DNA of 64,000 bases from Pseudomonas sp. ANT_J12 (GTDB lineage: Bacteria; Pseudomonadota; Gammaproteobacteria; Pseudomonadales; Pseudomonadaceae). Below are positions 1 to 7,413 of this stretch, piece by piece; the first letter of the stretch is position 1; the number at the start of each line of letters is the position of its first letter. The stretch lies in assembly GCF_008370045.1 (NCBI RefSeq), contig NZ_VOBN01000016.1, positions 1 to 64,000 on the forward strand, given 5' to 3'. Under the pieces are notes generated by a model. That model was not told the origin of the DNA, did no database searches, and worked only from the letters and a program-made list of their open reading frames with translations. A program made the position numbers and the translations under genes.

Positions 1-53
1 CCCGCGATGGCGTCCCCAAGATCGCCATCGCGGGCAAGCCTTGCTCCTACAGG
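1..53. repeat. REP half-element, cut by the window edge
   Basis: An inverted repeat with arms at 1-12 and 23-34 is followed by the REP tail that ends in GCTCCTAC. It is the same family as the GTAGGAGC/GCTTGCCCGCGA repeats seen elsewhere in the window. The left partner, if any, lies outside. Confidence 0.75.
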
Positions 54-83
54 GATCGCGTGCAAACCACCGGGAGTCGAAAT

Positions 84-1976
84 ATGCAGCGTTCCATTGC
101 CACCGTTTCCTTGAGCGGCACCCTGCCGGAAAAACTCGAAGCCATCGCCGCCGCCGGGTTTGACGGGGTGGAGATTTTCGAAAATGACCTGCTTTATTAC
201 GACGGCAGTCCCCGTGAAATCAGACAGATGTGCGTCGATCTCGGCATCGCTATCACCCTGTTTCAACCCTTCCGTGATTTCGAAGGTTGCCGTCGCGATC
301 GCCTGCCGCGCAATCTGGAGCGGGCTGAGCGCAAGTTCGACCTGATGCAGGAACTCGGCACCGACTTGGTGCTGGTGTGCAGCAACGCGGCGGCTGACTC
401 GATCGGTGATGAACAGATCCTGATCGATGATTTGCGCCTGCTCGCCGAGCGGGCCGGTGCCCGTGGCTTGCGCATCGGCTATGAAGCACTGGCCTGGGGC
501 CGGCATGTGAACACTTATCAACAGGTGTGGAACATCGTGCGCCAGGCCGATCATCCGAGTCTTGGCGTCTTGCTCGACAGCTTCCACACGCTGTCGCTCA
601 AAGGCGATCCAAGCGCCATCGCCGAGATTCCCGGCGACAAGATCTTCTTCGTGCAAATGGCCGACGCGCCGATCCTGGCCATGGATGTGCTGGAGTGGAG
701 CCGGCATTTCCGCTGTTTTCCGGGCCAGGGCGAATTCGACCTGGCGGGGTTCCTCGCGCCGATCATCCAGAGTGGCTACACCGGGCCGCTGTCGCTGGAG
801 ATTTTCAACGACGGCTTCCGCGCCGCGCCACCCCGGGCCAACGCCGCCGACGGTTTGCGCTCGTTGCTGTACCTGGAAGAGAAGACCCGCCAGCGTCTGG
901 AGCCGCAAAACCAACCTGTCGATATCCTGTTCGAAACCCCGAAGGCCAGCGAATACAACGGCATCGAGTTTCTCGAATTCGCCGTGGATGAAAGTCTCGG
1001 CGCCAAGCTCTCGCATTGGCTGGAACGCCTGGGTTTCGTCAAGGCCGGGCAGCATCGTTCCAAGAGCGTCAGCCTGCTGCGTCAGGGCGATATCAATTTG
1101 ATCCTCAACTCCGAACCGTACTCGTTCGCCCACAGCTTTTTCGAGGCCCACGGCCCATCGTTGTGCGCCACGGCGGTGCGGGTCAACGATAGCGCCAGTG
1201 CCCTGGCCCGCGCCGTCGCCTACAAGGGCCAGCCCTATCGCGGACTGGTCGGCCCCAATGAACTGGAACTCGCCGCCGTGCGCGCACCGGACGGCAGCCT
1301 GATTTATCTGGTGGATCAGGACGCCGATGTCTACGGCACCGACTTCAATCTGCAACCGACCGCTACGGCCAGCGGCGGCCTCAAACGCATCGACCACATG
1401 GCCATGGCGCTGCCGGCGGACAGCCTCGACAGTTGGGTACTGTTCTATAAAAGCCTGCTGGATTTCGAGGCCGACGACGAAGTGGTGCTGCCCGACCCCT
1501 ACGGTCTGGTGAAGAGCCGGGCGCTGCGTAGCCGGGACAGTTCGATCCGCTTGCCGCTGAACATTTCCGAAAACCGCAACACCGCGATCTCACACGCGCT
1601 GTCGAGTTATCGCGGCTCCGGGGTGCATCACATCGCCTTCGACTGCGACGACATCTTCGCCGAAGTCAGCCGGGCGAAAGAGGCGGGCGTGCCGCTGCTG
1701 GATATCCCGCTCAACTACTACGATGACCTCGCTGCGCGTTTCGATTTCGATGACGAATTCCTCAGCGAACTGGCCTACTTCAACGTGCTGTACGACCGCG
1801 ATGCCCAGGGCGGCGAGCTGTTTCATGTGTACACCGAGCCGTTCGAAGGGCGGTTCTTCTTCGAGATCATCCAGCGCAAGAACGGCTACGCCGGTTATGG
1901 CGCGGCCAACGTGGCGGTGCGGCTGGCGGCCATGGCCAAATCCCGAAGTGGTGCCGTACGTCAGGCAAAGTTGTAG
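84..1976 (+). CDS. quiC1: 3-dehydroshikimate dehydratase fused to a 4-hydroxyphenylpyruvate dioxygenase-like domain (QuiC1 type)
   Basis: This 630-residue protein should convert 3-dehydroshikimate to protocatechuate in quinate/shikimate catabolism. Residues 1 to about 270 form a sugar-phosphate isomerase-like TIM barrel. The four metal ligands expected for bacterial dehydroshikimate dehydratases are visible: Glu134 (GYEALAWG), Asp165 (LLDSFH), Gln191 (FVQMADAP) and Glu239 (LSLEIF). The second half has two VOC modules like HPPD, with candidate Fe ligands in RIDHMAMA, GVHHIAFD and FFFEIIQRK. The ATG at 84 is chosen because GGGAG lies nine bases upstream; a GTG 24 bases earlier sits at the edge of a REP repeat. 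Such fusions are known in pseudomonads. The role of the dioxygenase-like half is unclear. Neighbouring aroE-like and aroQ genes fit the pathway. Confidence 0.9.
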   Translation: MQRSIATVSLSGTLPEKLEAIAAAGFDGVEIFENDLLYYDGSPREIRQMCVDLGIAITLFQPFRDFEGCRRDRLPRNLERAERKFDLMQELGTDLVLVCSNAAADSIGDEQILIDDLRLLAERAGARGLRIGYEALAWGRHVNTYQQVWNIVRQADHPSLGVLLDSFHTLSLKGDPSAIAEIPGDKIFFVQMADAPILAMDVLEWSRHFRCFPGQGEFDLAGFLAPIIQSGYTGPLSLEIFNDGFRAAPPRANAADGLRSLLYLEEKTRQRLEPQNQPVDILFETPKASEYNGIEFLEFAVDESLGAKLSHWLERLGFVKAGQHRSKSVSLLRQGDINLILNSEPYSFAHSFFEAHGPSLCATAVRVNDSASALARAVAYKGQPYRGLVGPNELELAAVRAPDGSLIYLVDQDADVYGTDFNLQPTATASGGLKRIDHMAMALPADSLDSWVLFYKSLLDFEADDEVVLPDPYGLVKSRALRSRDSSIRLPLNISENRNTAISHALSSYRGSGVHHIAFDCDDIFAEVSRAKEAGVPLLDIPLNYYDDLAARFDFDDEFLSELAYFNVLYDRDAQGGELFHVYTEPFEGRFFFEIIQRKNGYAGYGAANVAVRLAAMAKSRSGAVRQAKL

Positions 1977-2078
1977 GAAAATCGTAAACACGGGGTTAAA
2001 CGGCGGCCGCGCAGCTTCCTTCACTGTGCGGCGCGGCCCATAATCGCCAGCCTGTGCAGTGATGGCCGTGAGCCCGCA

Positions 2079-2756
2079 ATGACAATAACTTCAGAACGCT
2101 CCATCGCCCCCGGCGAACCGCTTGTCGAGCCTCGCAAGAGTCGCAAGAACAACCCGGAAAAGACCCGCGAGAACATCCTGCAAGAGGCGATCGTCGAGTT
2201 CGTCCAGCAAGGGCTTTCCGGCGCGCGCGTCGATGCGATCGCCGAGCGCATCCACACCTCCAAACGCATGATCTATTACTACTTCGGCAGTAAGGAGCAG
2301 CTGTATGTCGAGGTGCTGGAGAAACTCTACGGCGATATCCGCAGCACCGAAAACCGTCTGCACCTGGCCGAGCTGGCGCCAGTGGAAGCGATTCGGCGCC
2401 TGGTGGAGTTCACCTTCGATCACCACGACCGCAACGTCGATTTCGTGCGCATCGTCAGCATCGAGAACATTCACAACGCCGAGTACGTGAAGCGCTCCGA
2501 TGCGATCAAGGCGATGAACAACACCATCCTCGATTCACTGAACGAGATCCTGCGTCGCGGGGCTGAAGAGGGTGTGTTCCGGTCGGGCCTGGAGCCGCTG
2601 GATGTGCATTTGCTGATCAGCTCGTTCTGCTTCTATCGCGTGTCGAACCGCCATACGCTGGGTGAGATTTTTCAGGTCGACCTGCCGGATGAAGGCATCA
2701 AGCAGCGTCATCGGGCGATGATCTGCGAGTCGGTTTTGCGCTATCTGCAGGCCTGA
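2079..2756 (+). CDS. TetR-family transcriptional regulator, probable regulator of the shikimate/quinate cluster
   Basis: The 225-residue protein has a classic TetR helix-turn-helix at about residues 28-75, with the family signature around SGARVDAIAERIHTSKRMIYYYFGS. A helical ligand-binding domain follows. It lies 102 bp behind quiC1 on the same strand and faces the convergent aroE-like gene. A CATAAT hexamer at 2039-2044, with a weak TTCCTT 17 bp upstream, could be its own promoter. The inducer cannot be read from sequence; a pathway intermediate is an inference from position. A short N-terminal tail of about 25 basic residues precedes the HTH. Confidence 0.85.
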   Translation: MTITSERSIAPGEPLVEPRKSRKNNPEKTRENILQEAIVEFVQQGLSGARVDAIAERIHTSKRMIYYYFGSKEQLYVEVLEKLYGDIRSTENRLHLAELAPVEAIRRLVEFTFDHHDRNVDFVRIVSIENIHNAEYVKRSDAIKAMNNTILDSLNEILRRGAEEGVFRSGLEPLDVHLLISSFCFYRVSNRHTLGEIFQVDLPDEGIKQRHRAMICESVLRYLQA

Positions 2757-2758
2757 CC

Positions 2759-2807
2759 TGTGGCGAGGGGGCTTGCCCCCGTTGGGCTGCGAAGCAGCCC
2801 CCCCCCG
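2759..2807. repeat. REP element (GTGGCGAGGGGGCTTGCCCC type) between convergent genes
   Basis: The unit GTGGCGAGGGGGCTTGCCCCCG is followed by the hairpin GGGCTGCGAAGCAGCCC and a run of C. It sits between the convergent tetR and aroE-like genes and may also help termination. The same unit occurs at 15841 and, in variant form, at 26592. Confidence 0.8.
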
Positions 2808-2812
2808 GTCTA

Positions 2813-3676
2813 TCACCCATTCAAACTCTGAAAATGCGCCAGCATCCGCGCCGCATCCGGCACCACCCCACTAAACAATTCAAACGCCTTCACCGCCTGA
2901 AACACCGCCATGGTCCCACCATCCAGCGTCCGGCAACCCAGCGCGCGAGCGTTGCGCAGCAGTTCGGTTTCCAGCGGAAAGTACACAATCTCCGCCACCC
3001 ACAAATCAGCCCTCAGTAACGCCACCGGCACCGGCGTGCCCGGCAGTTTCTGCATGCCCATCGGCGTGGTGTTCACCAGACCATCGGCCACCGCCAGCGT
3101 GCTCGCCAGATCATGCCCAGCCACCGCCCGACCCGCACCAAAATGCTGATTGAGATTGTTCGCCAGCGCCTGCGCCCGACTGTGATCCACATCGAAAATG
3201 CTCAGCTGCTGCACGCCCTCACTCAACAACGCGTGGGCCACTGCCGCACCCGCGCCCCCGGCGCCCATTTGCACCACGCGCTCACGGGCAACGTCCCGCA
3301 GGCCCCGGCGAAACCCTTCGGCAAACCCCAGGCAGTCGGTGTTGTGGCCGACGCGTTTGCCATCCTTGAGCACCACCGTGTTGACCGCACCAATCCCCCG
3401 GGCTTCTGGGGACAGTTCGTCGAGTAGCGGGATGATCGCCTGCTTGCACGGAAAGGTGATGTTCAGCCCGGTGAAGTTCATGCGTTCGGCGGCCATCAGC
3501 AGATCGGGCAGGGCATTGAGGTCGAGTTTCAACTGATCAAGGTCGATCAGGCGATACAGGTAACGCAGGCCCTGGGCATCGCCTTCATGCTCGTGCAGCG
3601 TCGGCGTGCGCGAGGCCTGGATGCCAGCGCCGATCAGTCCGGCCAGTACAACGTCGTTCTGAGACATGGCGTTCAC
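2813..3676 (-). CDS. Shikimate/quinate dehydrogenase, AroE family, probably NAD-dependent
   Basis: It interconverts shikimate (or quinate) and the 3-dehydro acid. The substrate loop SRTPT, the catalytic Lys in NITFPCKQ, Asn in VNTVV and Asp in GHNTDCLGF are all present. The dinucleotide motif GAGGAGAAVA is followed by IFDVDHSRA. The Asp after the second strand, in place of the Asn-Arg-Thr of biosynthetic AroE, argues for NAD rather than NADP, as in catabolic or RifI2-like members. The GTG at 3676 overlaps the aroQ stop (GTGA); an ATG three codons in (3667) is an equally good start. Its pairing with aroQ, quiC1 and a regulator points to catabolism, while the housekeeping aroE is presumably elsewhere. 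Confidence 0.88.
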   Translation of the reverse strand: MNAMSQNDVVLAGLIGAGIQASRTPTLHEHEGDAQGLRYLYRLIDLDQLKLDLNALPDLLMAAERMNFTGLNITFPCKQAIIPLLDELSPEARGIGAVNTVVLKDGKRVGHNTDCLGFAEGFRRGLRDVARERVVQMGAGGAGAAVAHALLSEGVQQLSIFDVDHSRAQALANNLNQHFGAGRAVAGHDLASTLAVADGLVNTTPMGMQKLPGTPVPVALLRADLWVAEIVYFPLETELLRNARALGCRTLDGGTMAVFQAVKAFELFSGVVPDAARMLAHFQSLNG

Positions 3677-4113
3677 CCCTGCAAACGATGGCTGAAATGC
3701 TCCAGCGCCAAACGATAGCCGTGGCTGCCGAAACCGGCCATTACCGCCGTGGCGATGGCCGAGACAAAGGAGTGGTGACGGAACGGTTCGCGGGCATGGA
3801 CGTTGGACAGGTGAACTTCGATCACCGGCAGTTCACTGGCCACCAAGGCGTCGCGAATCGCCACCGACGTGTGGGTCCAGGCCGCCGGGTTGATGACGAT
3901 CCCGGCGCAACGTCCGCGAGCGGCGTGAATCCAGTCGAGCAATTCGCCCTCGTGGTTGGTCTGGCGAAACTCCACGGCCAGGCCGAACTCTTCGCCAGAG
4001 CGCCCGCACAAGGCGGAAATGTCGGCCAGGGTTTCGTGGCCGTAGGTCGCCGGCTCACGGGTGCCGAGCAGGTTCAGGTTCGGGCCGTTGAGCACCAGAA
4101 CGATAGGGGGCAT
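3673..4113 (-). CDS. aroQ: Type II 3-dehydroquinate dehydratase
   Basis: The 146-residue protein has the full type II dehydroquinase set: LNGPNLNLLGTREPATYG with the catalytic Tyr, RQTNHEG, INPAAWTHTSVAIRDAL and EVHLSNVHAREPFR. It dehydrates 3-dehydroquinate to 3-dehydroshikimate as a cytosolic dodecamer. It is the first gene of a two-gene minus-strand unit and overlaps the dehydrogenase by four bases, so the two are co-translated. Together with quiC1 it would complete quinate to protocatechuate. Pseudomonads carry several aroQ paralogues; this is likely the catabolic copy. Confidence 0.93.
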   Translation of the reverse strand: MPPIVLVLNGPNLNLLGTREPATYGHETLADISALCGRSGEEFGLAVEFRQTNHEGELLDWIHAARGRCAGIVINPAAWTHTSVAIRDALVASELPVIEVHLSNVHAREPFRHHSFVSAIATAVMAGFGSHGYRLALEHFSHRLQG

Positions 4114-4251
4114 CGGGGTCTCTCCACTTATTATTGTTGGCGTTGGCTGTAGGGTTCAGCCTGTGGAGATAAATTGTACTAGACGGTTACTTTGGTCAAT
4201 TGAAGAGGTGGAGGGGCGGGTTTTTGTGTTCGGTGATCGGACGGTTGTTGC

Positions 4252-5163
4252 TTAGCGAGGCAAACGCTCAACCAGAAAATCGATAAACGCCCGTAACCGT
4301 AATGGCATATGCCGACTCTGCGGATAGAGCAGGGTGAACGGCCGCGAGCGCCCGCCATACGGCTTGAGCACCTCCACCAGCGAGCCATCGGCCAATTCGT
4401 TTTCGACAATGAAGCGATAGGTCTGAAACAACCCCGCACCGTGTTTCGCCAGGGTCACGCCACCCAGCACATCGTCGGAACAACTGAGATTTCCGTCGGC
4501 GAGAATCTCCAGCGGCACGCCACTGTCATTGAACAACCAGGCAATCCGCCGCCCGCTGCTAGGCAGTTCGTACTGGATGCATTCGTGCTGCTGCAGATCA
4601 TCCAGGGATTGCGGCACCCCGGCGCGTTTCAGGTAATCGGGGCTGGCGATCATCACCAGCGCCGCGTCTTCCAGAGGCCGCGCAATCAAACCGGAATCGG
4701 GGATGGCCCGCACACGAATCGCCATGTCATAGCCTTCGCCGACAAAATCGATGTTGCGATTGCTGATGTGGGTTTCGACCTTCACCGCTGGAAACCGCGC
4801 CCGAAACTCCGGCAACAACGGCAGGATTCGATGGTGGGCGTAGGTCGTAGGAATACTGATGCGCAGGGTGCCGGACGGTTCCTGCTGCTGGCCCATGACC
4901 TCCCGCTGAGCTTCAACCAGCTGCGCCAGCGCCTGACGGCATTCCTCGTAATAACGTCGACCACTGTCAGTCAACTTGACGCTGCGGGTGGTGCGGGCAA
5001 ACAACCGCACGCCCAGGCGTTCCTCCATGCGCGACACCGAACGGCTCACGGCGGCGGGCGTTACCCCGGCCACCAGCGCCGCGGCGGTAAAACTGCCGGC
5101 TTCGGCGGCGAGGCAAAACAGTTCGATGCTGCCGAGCTGAAGATCGTCGAAGTGTCGTTGCAT
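4252..5163 (-). CDS. LysR-family transcriptional regulator
   Basis: The 303-residue protein has an N-terminal winged HTH at about residues 15-72 (AAEAGSFTAAALVAGVTPAAVSRSVSRME, read in pieces) and a LysR substrate-binding domain from about 98. It resembles the CrgA/AaeR-like subgroup that often acts on aromatic or efflux genes. It is separated from aroQ by 138 bp and from the DUF4160-like gene by 241 bp, where it is divergent. No LysR T-N11-A box is convincing enough to name a target, so the regulated gene is unknown. Confidence 0.85.
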   Translation of the reverse strand: MQRHFDDLQLGSIELFCLAAEAGSFTAAALVAGVTPAAVSRSVSRMEERLGVRLFARTTRSVKLTDSGRRYYEECRQALAQLVEAQREVMGQQQEPSGTLRISIPTTYAHHRILPLLPEFRARFPAVKVETHISNRNIDFVGEGYDMAIRVRAIPDSGLIARPLEDAALVMIASPDYLKRAGVPQSLDDLQQHECIQYELPSSGRRIAWLFNDSGVPLEILADGNLSCSDDVLGGVTLAKHGAGLFQTYRFIVENELADGSLVEVLKPYGGRSRPFTLLYPQSRHMPLRLRAFIDFLVERLPR

Positions 5164-5320
5164 GATTGGTTACGCCGGGGATCAGATGAAGGCTGGAGCT
5201 CTGTATTTATCAAATGCCTGCGCATTAATACAGCGTGTTACTGCGAAAGGTTTGTTAACTATTTTTTGGCGTCGTGGGCAGGGCACGCGTGGTCTCGAAA
5301 GCTAGGCTCAATTCAGGTGG

Positions 5321-5337
5321 CTGACTCGGAGAGTCAG
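5321..5337. promoter_or_regulatory. Inverted repeat CTGACTC-GGA-GAGTCAG, candidate operator
   Basis: This is a perfect 7-bp inverted repeat with a 3-bp centre, extended by TGG/CCA with a two-base bulge. It lies 68 bp upstream of the DUF4160-like gene and 158 bp upstream of the divergent lysR start. It could be an operator for the two-gene module or a hairpin in its leader. This is inference only. Confidence 0.4.
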
Positions 5338-5404
5338 TGCCAGTTATCGGAATTTCAAGGAATGTTGAGCCTTACGGCTTATTAAACCTAACGGATGGGT
5401 TAGC

Positions 5405-5833
5405 ATGAGATTGTTCAGTTACAAAGGGTTTTCGATGTTGATCAACTTGCGTGACGAACACTGCCCGCCGCACACCCATGTGGACGGCGGGACATGGAGC
5501 GCGCGTTTCAAGTTCAGCTTTTGGCACAACGGTGTCGAGCTTTGGGATGTTGTTCCGCATTCACGCCGGCCACCTGGCGCCGTGCTTGAGGGCTTGCGTT
5601 ACGGACTCAGGCAACCTGTACACCTGCGCCGTGCGCGCAGTATTTGGTGGGACAAGTTGCAAACGGCATGCCTCGACAATCAGCTTTGGGATTCGCAGGA
5701 CAACGAAGTCGTGGTGATGAAAAGGATCACAAGCACAACCTACGTGATTGGCTCAGCGTGTTACGAGCCCGATAAGAACAAGACCCTACTGGCCCTGATC
5801 GGCGCGCCGGAGGGTGTGGAGATCGAACTTTGA
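5405..5833 (+). CDS. DUF4160-like protein, first gene of a toxin-antitoxin-like pair
   Basis: The 142-residue protein begins MRLFSYKGFSMLINLRDEHC and has the motif DEHCPPHTHV followed by a strand-rich segment ending DVVPHSRRPPGAVLEGL. This matches the DUF4160 pattern (PPHxHV, then a turn before a helix). The family is normally about 80-90 residues; here a further 60 residues of unknown type follow. It overlaps the next gene by four bases (ATGA-type). DUF4160 genes are commonly paired with DUF2442 genes and are suspected, not proven, toxin-antitoxin modules. The ATG at 5405 has GGATGGG about eight bases upstream. GC and codon use are a little lower than in neighbours, suggesting transfer. Confidence 0.6.
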   Translation: MRLFSYKGFSMLINLRDEHCPPHTHVDGGTWSARFKFSFWHNGVELWDVVPHSRRPPGAVLEGLRYGLRQPVHLRRARSIWWDKLQTACLDNQLWDSQDNEVVVMKRITSTTYVIGSACYEPDKNKTLLALIGAPEGVEIEL

Positions 5834-6276
5834 AAACGATTAAAGCGAAAATGCAGGTAGACCGGCCAGTCACTGAAGCAGTACTGGATGAGGCAATTGA
5901 GCGGGGGAAAATTCGCCATAAAAGCACCTTGCAGGCGACAGCGGTGACGTTTCAGGAGGAGTGCCTTACGGTCCGCTTCGAAGATGGCTCTGGCGTTTTA
6001 CTGCCCGTGAAGCACTACCCGGAATTCGATGGTTTTGAAGCCGAGGATTATGCCGATCTGAAAGTAGGCCTCTGCGGCACTGCACTTTTTCATGAGGAAA
6101 AGGACCTGCACGTCTCCATCGCCGGGATGATTTCCGCCAGCAAGCCCCTGATGAATATGGCCGCTTCGGTTGTTTCCTCGCGCAATGGCCGGCAAAGCAG
6201 CGCCGCGAAGGCTGAAGCGGCCCGGGCTAATGGCAAAAAGGGCGGTCGCCCGCGCAAGGTCGAAGTCATCCCGTAA
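5830..6276 (+). CDS. DUF2442 domain protein with AT-hook-like basic tail
   Basis: The 148-residue protein has the DUF2442 pattern: a strand with VTFQEECLTVRFEDGSGVLLPV, then YPEF, and after a variable stretch LHVSIAGMI. A low-complexity basic tail, AAKAEAARANGKKGGRPRK, ends the protein and contains an AT-hook-like GRPRK core, suggesting DNA contact. Translation is coupled to the DUF4160-like gene by the ATGA overlap. In such pairs the DUF2442 partner would be the antitoxin or autoregulator; this is inference. The gene is followed by a terminator-like hairpin shared with trmA. Confidence 0.65.
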   Translation: MKTIKAKMQVDRPVTEAVLDEAIERGKIRHKSTLQATAVTFQEECLTVRFEDGSGVLLPVKHYPEFDGFEAEDYADLKVGLCGTALFHEEKDLHVSIAGMISASKPLMNMAASVVSSRNGRQSSAAKAEAARANGKKGGRPRKVEVIP

Positions 6277-6287
6277 ACACCACCCAC

Positions 6288-6311
6288 AAAAAAGCCGTCA
6301 TCAAGACGGCT
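6288..6311 (-). terminator. Rho-independent terminator of trmA
   Basis: Read on the minus strand, AGCCGTC-TTGAT-GACGGCT is followed by six T. It lies 23 bp beyond the trmA stop. On the plus strand the T run is poor, so it mainly serves the permease-trmA unit. Confidence 0.8.
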
Positions 6312-6333
6312 GATTTGTATCGGGCACCTGCGA

Positions 6334-7413
6334 TCACCGCCGAGTCAACAACACCCCGGATTCCATGTGATGGGTCCACGGGAACTGGTCGAACATCGCG
6401 CATTGGGTAATGCGGTGAGTGTCGTGCAGTTGGGCGATGTTGGCCGCCAGGGTTTCCGGGTTGCAGGAGATGTACAGGATGTTGTCGAAGCGGCGGGTCA
6501 GTTCGCAGGTGTCCGGGTCCATGCCGGCACGGGGCGGGTCGACGAAGACGCTGCCGAATTCGTAGCTCTTGAGGTCGATGCCGTGCAGGCGTCGGAACGG
6601 CCGCACTTCGTTCAAGGCTTCGGTCAGTTCTTCGGCGGACAAACGCACCAGGGTGACGTTATCCACCGCGTTTTCGCTGAGGTTGCTCAACGCCGCGTTG
6701 ACCGAACTCTTGCTGATTTCAGTGGCCAGGGCTTTGCGCGCGCGGGTGGCGAGCGGCAGGGTGAAGTTGCCGTTGCCGCAATACAGCTCCAGCAAATCGT
6801 CCGTGCGATCGCCCATGGCGTCGTAGGCCCAGTTGAGCATCTTCTGGTTCACGGTGCCGTTGGGCTGGGTGAACGCGCCTTCCGGCTGGCGATAGCTGAA
6901 GGTGCGGCCGCCGACTTCGAATTGCTCGACCACGTAATCGTGGCCGATGACTTCGCGCTTGCCCTTGGAGCGACCGATGATGCTGACGTTCAGGTCCGCC
7001 GCCAGTTTCGACGCCGCAGTGTGCCAATGCTCGTCCAGCGGACGGTGGTAGCACAGGGTGATCATCGCGTCGCCGGCCAGGGTGGTCAGGAACTCCACCT
7101 GGAACAATTTGTGGCTCAGGGCCGCGCTCGCTTGCCATGCGGCCTTGAGCTTGGGCATCAGCTCATTGATGCGCAGGCTGGCGATCGGGAATTCTTCGAT
7201 CAGGATCGGCGTGCGTTTGTCATCTTGGGCAAACATCGCGTAGTGACGGTCGCCGCCTTCGCGCCACAGGCGAAATTCCGCGCGCAGGCGAAAGTTTTGC
7301 AGCGGCGAGTCGAATACTTCAGGTTCTGGCGCACCGAACGGGGCCAGCAGGTCACGCAGGCGCGTGACCTTTTCTTCGAGCTGTACGGCGTAGGCCTGGG
7401 AATCAAAAGTCAT
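6334..7413 (-). CDS. trmA: tRNA (uracil-5-)-methyltransferase
   Basis: It makes m5U54 in the T loop of tRNA using S-adenosylmethionine. The 359-residue protein has the RumA/TrmA methyltransferase motifs: ELYCGNGNFTLPL for SAM, VFVDPPRAGMD, the nucleophilic Cys in YISCNPETL and the base Glu in HHMESGVLL near the C-terminus. The start at 7413 (MTFDSQAY) matches the family N-terminus and overlaps the permease stop as ATGA; an upstream in-frame start four codons earlier is less likely. Co-translation with a purine permease gene is unusual but the length is normal. Confidence 0.95.
   Translation of the reverse strand: MTFDSQAYAVQLEEKVTRLRDLLAPFGAPEPEVFDSPLQNFRLRAEFRLWREGGDRHYAMFAQDDKRTPILIEEFPIASLRINELMPKLKAAWQASAALSHKLFQVEFLTTLAGDAMITLCYHRPLDEHWHTAASKLAADLNVSIIGRSKGKREVIGHDYVVEQFEVGGRTFSYRQPEGAFTQPNGTVNQKMLNWAYDAMGDRTDDLLELYCGNGNFTLPLATRARKALATEISKSSVNAALSNLSENAVDNVTLVRLSAEELTEALNEVRPFRRLHGIDLKSYEFGSVFVDPPRAGMDPDTCELTRRFDNILYISCNPETLAANIAQLHDTHRITQCAMFDQFPWTHHMESGVLLTRR

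Noticed and set aside
5387..5403. CTAAC/GTTAG short inverted repeat at the DUF4160-like start
   Set aside because: Only five pairs with a six-base loop; it is likely chance beside the stronger repeat at 5321.
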